Assembly (NCBI GenBank): GCA_963575645.1
Contig: OY754468.1
Coordinates: 21,290,465 to 21,354,464, forward strand
Direction: 5' to 3'
From: Xanthostigma xanthostigma
Taxonomy: Eukaryota > Arthropoda > Insecta > Raphidioptera > Raphidiidae
Length of the DNA: 64,000 nt
In this document: positions 63,431 through 64,000 of the stretch, in pieces
How the letters are laid out: every line of letters starts with the position of its first letter
Position numbering within the stretch: the stretch's first letter is position 1
Position numbers and translations under genes: made by a program
Notes under the pieces: generated by a model
The model's input: only the letters and a program-made list of their open reading frames with translations
Database searches by the model: none
Told to the model about the DNA's origin: nothing

Positions 63431-64000
63431 TAATACTAAATCTAAAGCTTTATTATCTAACGTTAAAATAAAGGATGATAAAAATAATAATTATAATTTT
63501 TTTTATTTATTAAAAAAGGAGTAAGAAAAAAAATGTCTAGTTAAATTGCAAAGAAAGTAATATTTTTTTACTTATTTAATACTGTTTTATAAAATATGCG
63601 ATTGTAATATATCACTAGTTTGAATTATCTGTGGGTAAAAATTATGATGCAATTTTTTTATATTATTTGTGGAACAAGTTTTCCACAAACTATATGCAAG
63701 CATTGTGCGCAAGCTTCGCTTAATTTTTATCCACAGACAATGCAAGCATTTTGCGCAAGCTTTAGTCCATTTTGGTGCCCCGGAGGAGAACTGTGACTAA
63801 AGTCGATGCTTGCGCACGAGAGCCGATTGAAAAAAGAAACCAAAATCAAATTGAGTCAGTTAAAAATGTTACATTCCACTCTTTAAAAGACGGTAACGAA
63901 GTTTTGCTGTTTGTCAAAAATCAATGATTTTATTATCTTAAGGTAAGTACCTACGAGCACCAAGGCAACTTTAAATAAAAGACTTGATTTTACCATTCCA
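63431..64000. other. AT-rich end of window with small inverted and direct repeats
   Basis: CTGTGGGTAAAAATTA (63629) pairs with TAATTTTTATCCACAG (63723). GCAAGCATTGTGCGCAAGCT and GCAAGCATTTTGCGCAAGCT (63697 and 63741) are direct repeats, with the related CTTGCGCACGAG at 63810. A small MITE is possible. No gene supported. Confidence 0.35.

Overview
This is AT-rich eukaryotic nuclear DNA, most likely from an insect and probably a moth or butterfly. That assignment is an inference. It rests on the repeat families: Helentron-like elements ending in ...CTAG|T, an RTE-type 3' tail, an R1-type LINE, hAT, PIF/Harbinger and pogo fragments, and many TACCTACCTA-type strings. There are no bacterial operons, no CRISPR array and no recognisable complete host gene. 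Most short open frames in the window are chance frames or lie inside repeats. Only five stretches can be read as protein with confidence, and all are transposon fragments: a Helitron helicase end (about 22.0-22.1 kb), a pogo-type transposase C-terminus (30.0-30.9 kb), LINE reverse transcriptase, RNase H and zinc-knuckle pieces (55.7-56.8 and 59.0-59.3 kb), a hAT dimerisation domain (59.9-60.3 kb) and a Harbinger transposase N-terminus (61.4-61.7 kb). One isolated exon-like segment (2086-2178) is the best candidate for host coding sequence.

Layout. 1-9.2 kb holds a composite foldback at the left edge, the possible exon, small inverted-repeat elements, tRNA-like modules and Helentron-like copies. 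9.2-22.1 kb holds a CAC...GTG element containing an inserted hairpin, a hAT-like element with ACTCGAG motifs and a nested foldback, a long-TIR element, a Helitron copy and a Helitron helicase fossil. 22-31 kb is mostly unassigned, with a MITE and its deletion derivative, a SINE and the pogo fragment. 31-43 kb holds a second Helitron copy between direct repeats, TIR elements, a recent tandem duplication, a Harbinger-like MITE, and the second copy of the CAC...GTG element with a hAT insertion. 43-54 kb holds a twin CG-rich palindromic element, a near-perfect 106-bp-arm hairpin, an internally repetitive element, Helentrons and a probable solo LTR. 55-64 kb is a dense graveyard of LINE, hAT, Harbinger and RTE fragments.

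The strongest evidence is structural: target-site duplications (16 bp for the R1-type LINE, 8 bp for three hAT-type elements, TAA for three Harbinger-type elements) and pairs of paralogous repeats in which one copy is filled and the other empty. The elements do not cooperate as a pathway. They record layered insertions of many transposon families, with an unusually high number of long inverted repeats that could fold into hairpins if transcribed. I found no gene system that is clearly new. The less familiar items are the nested CG-rich palindromes at 43.3-43.7 kb, the three-copy family with an evolving 9-bp/7-bp minisatellite, and the Helitron bracketed by a direct duplication.
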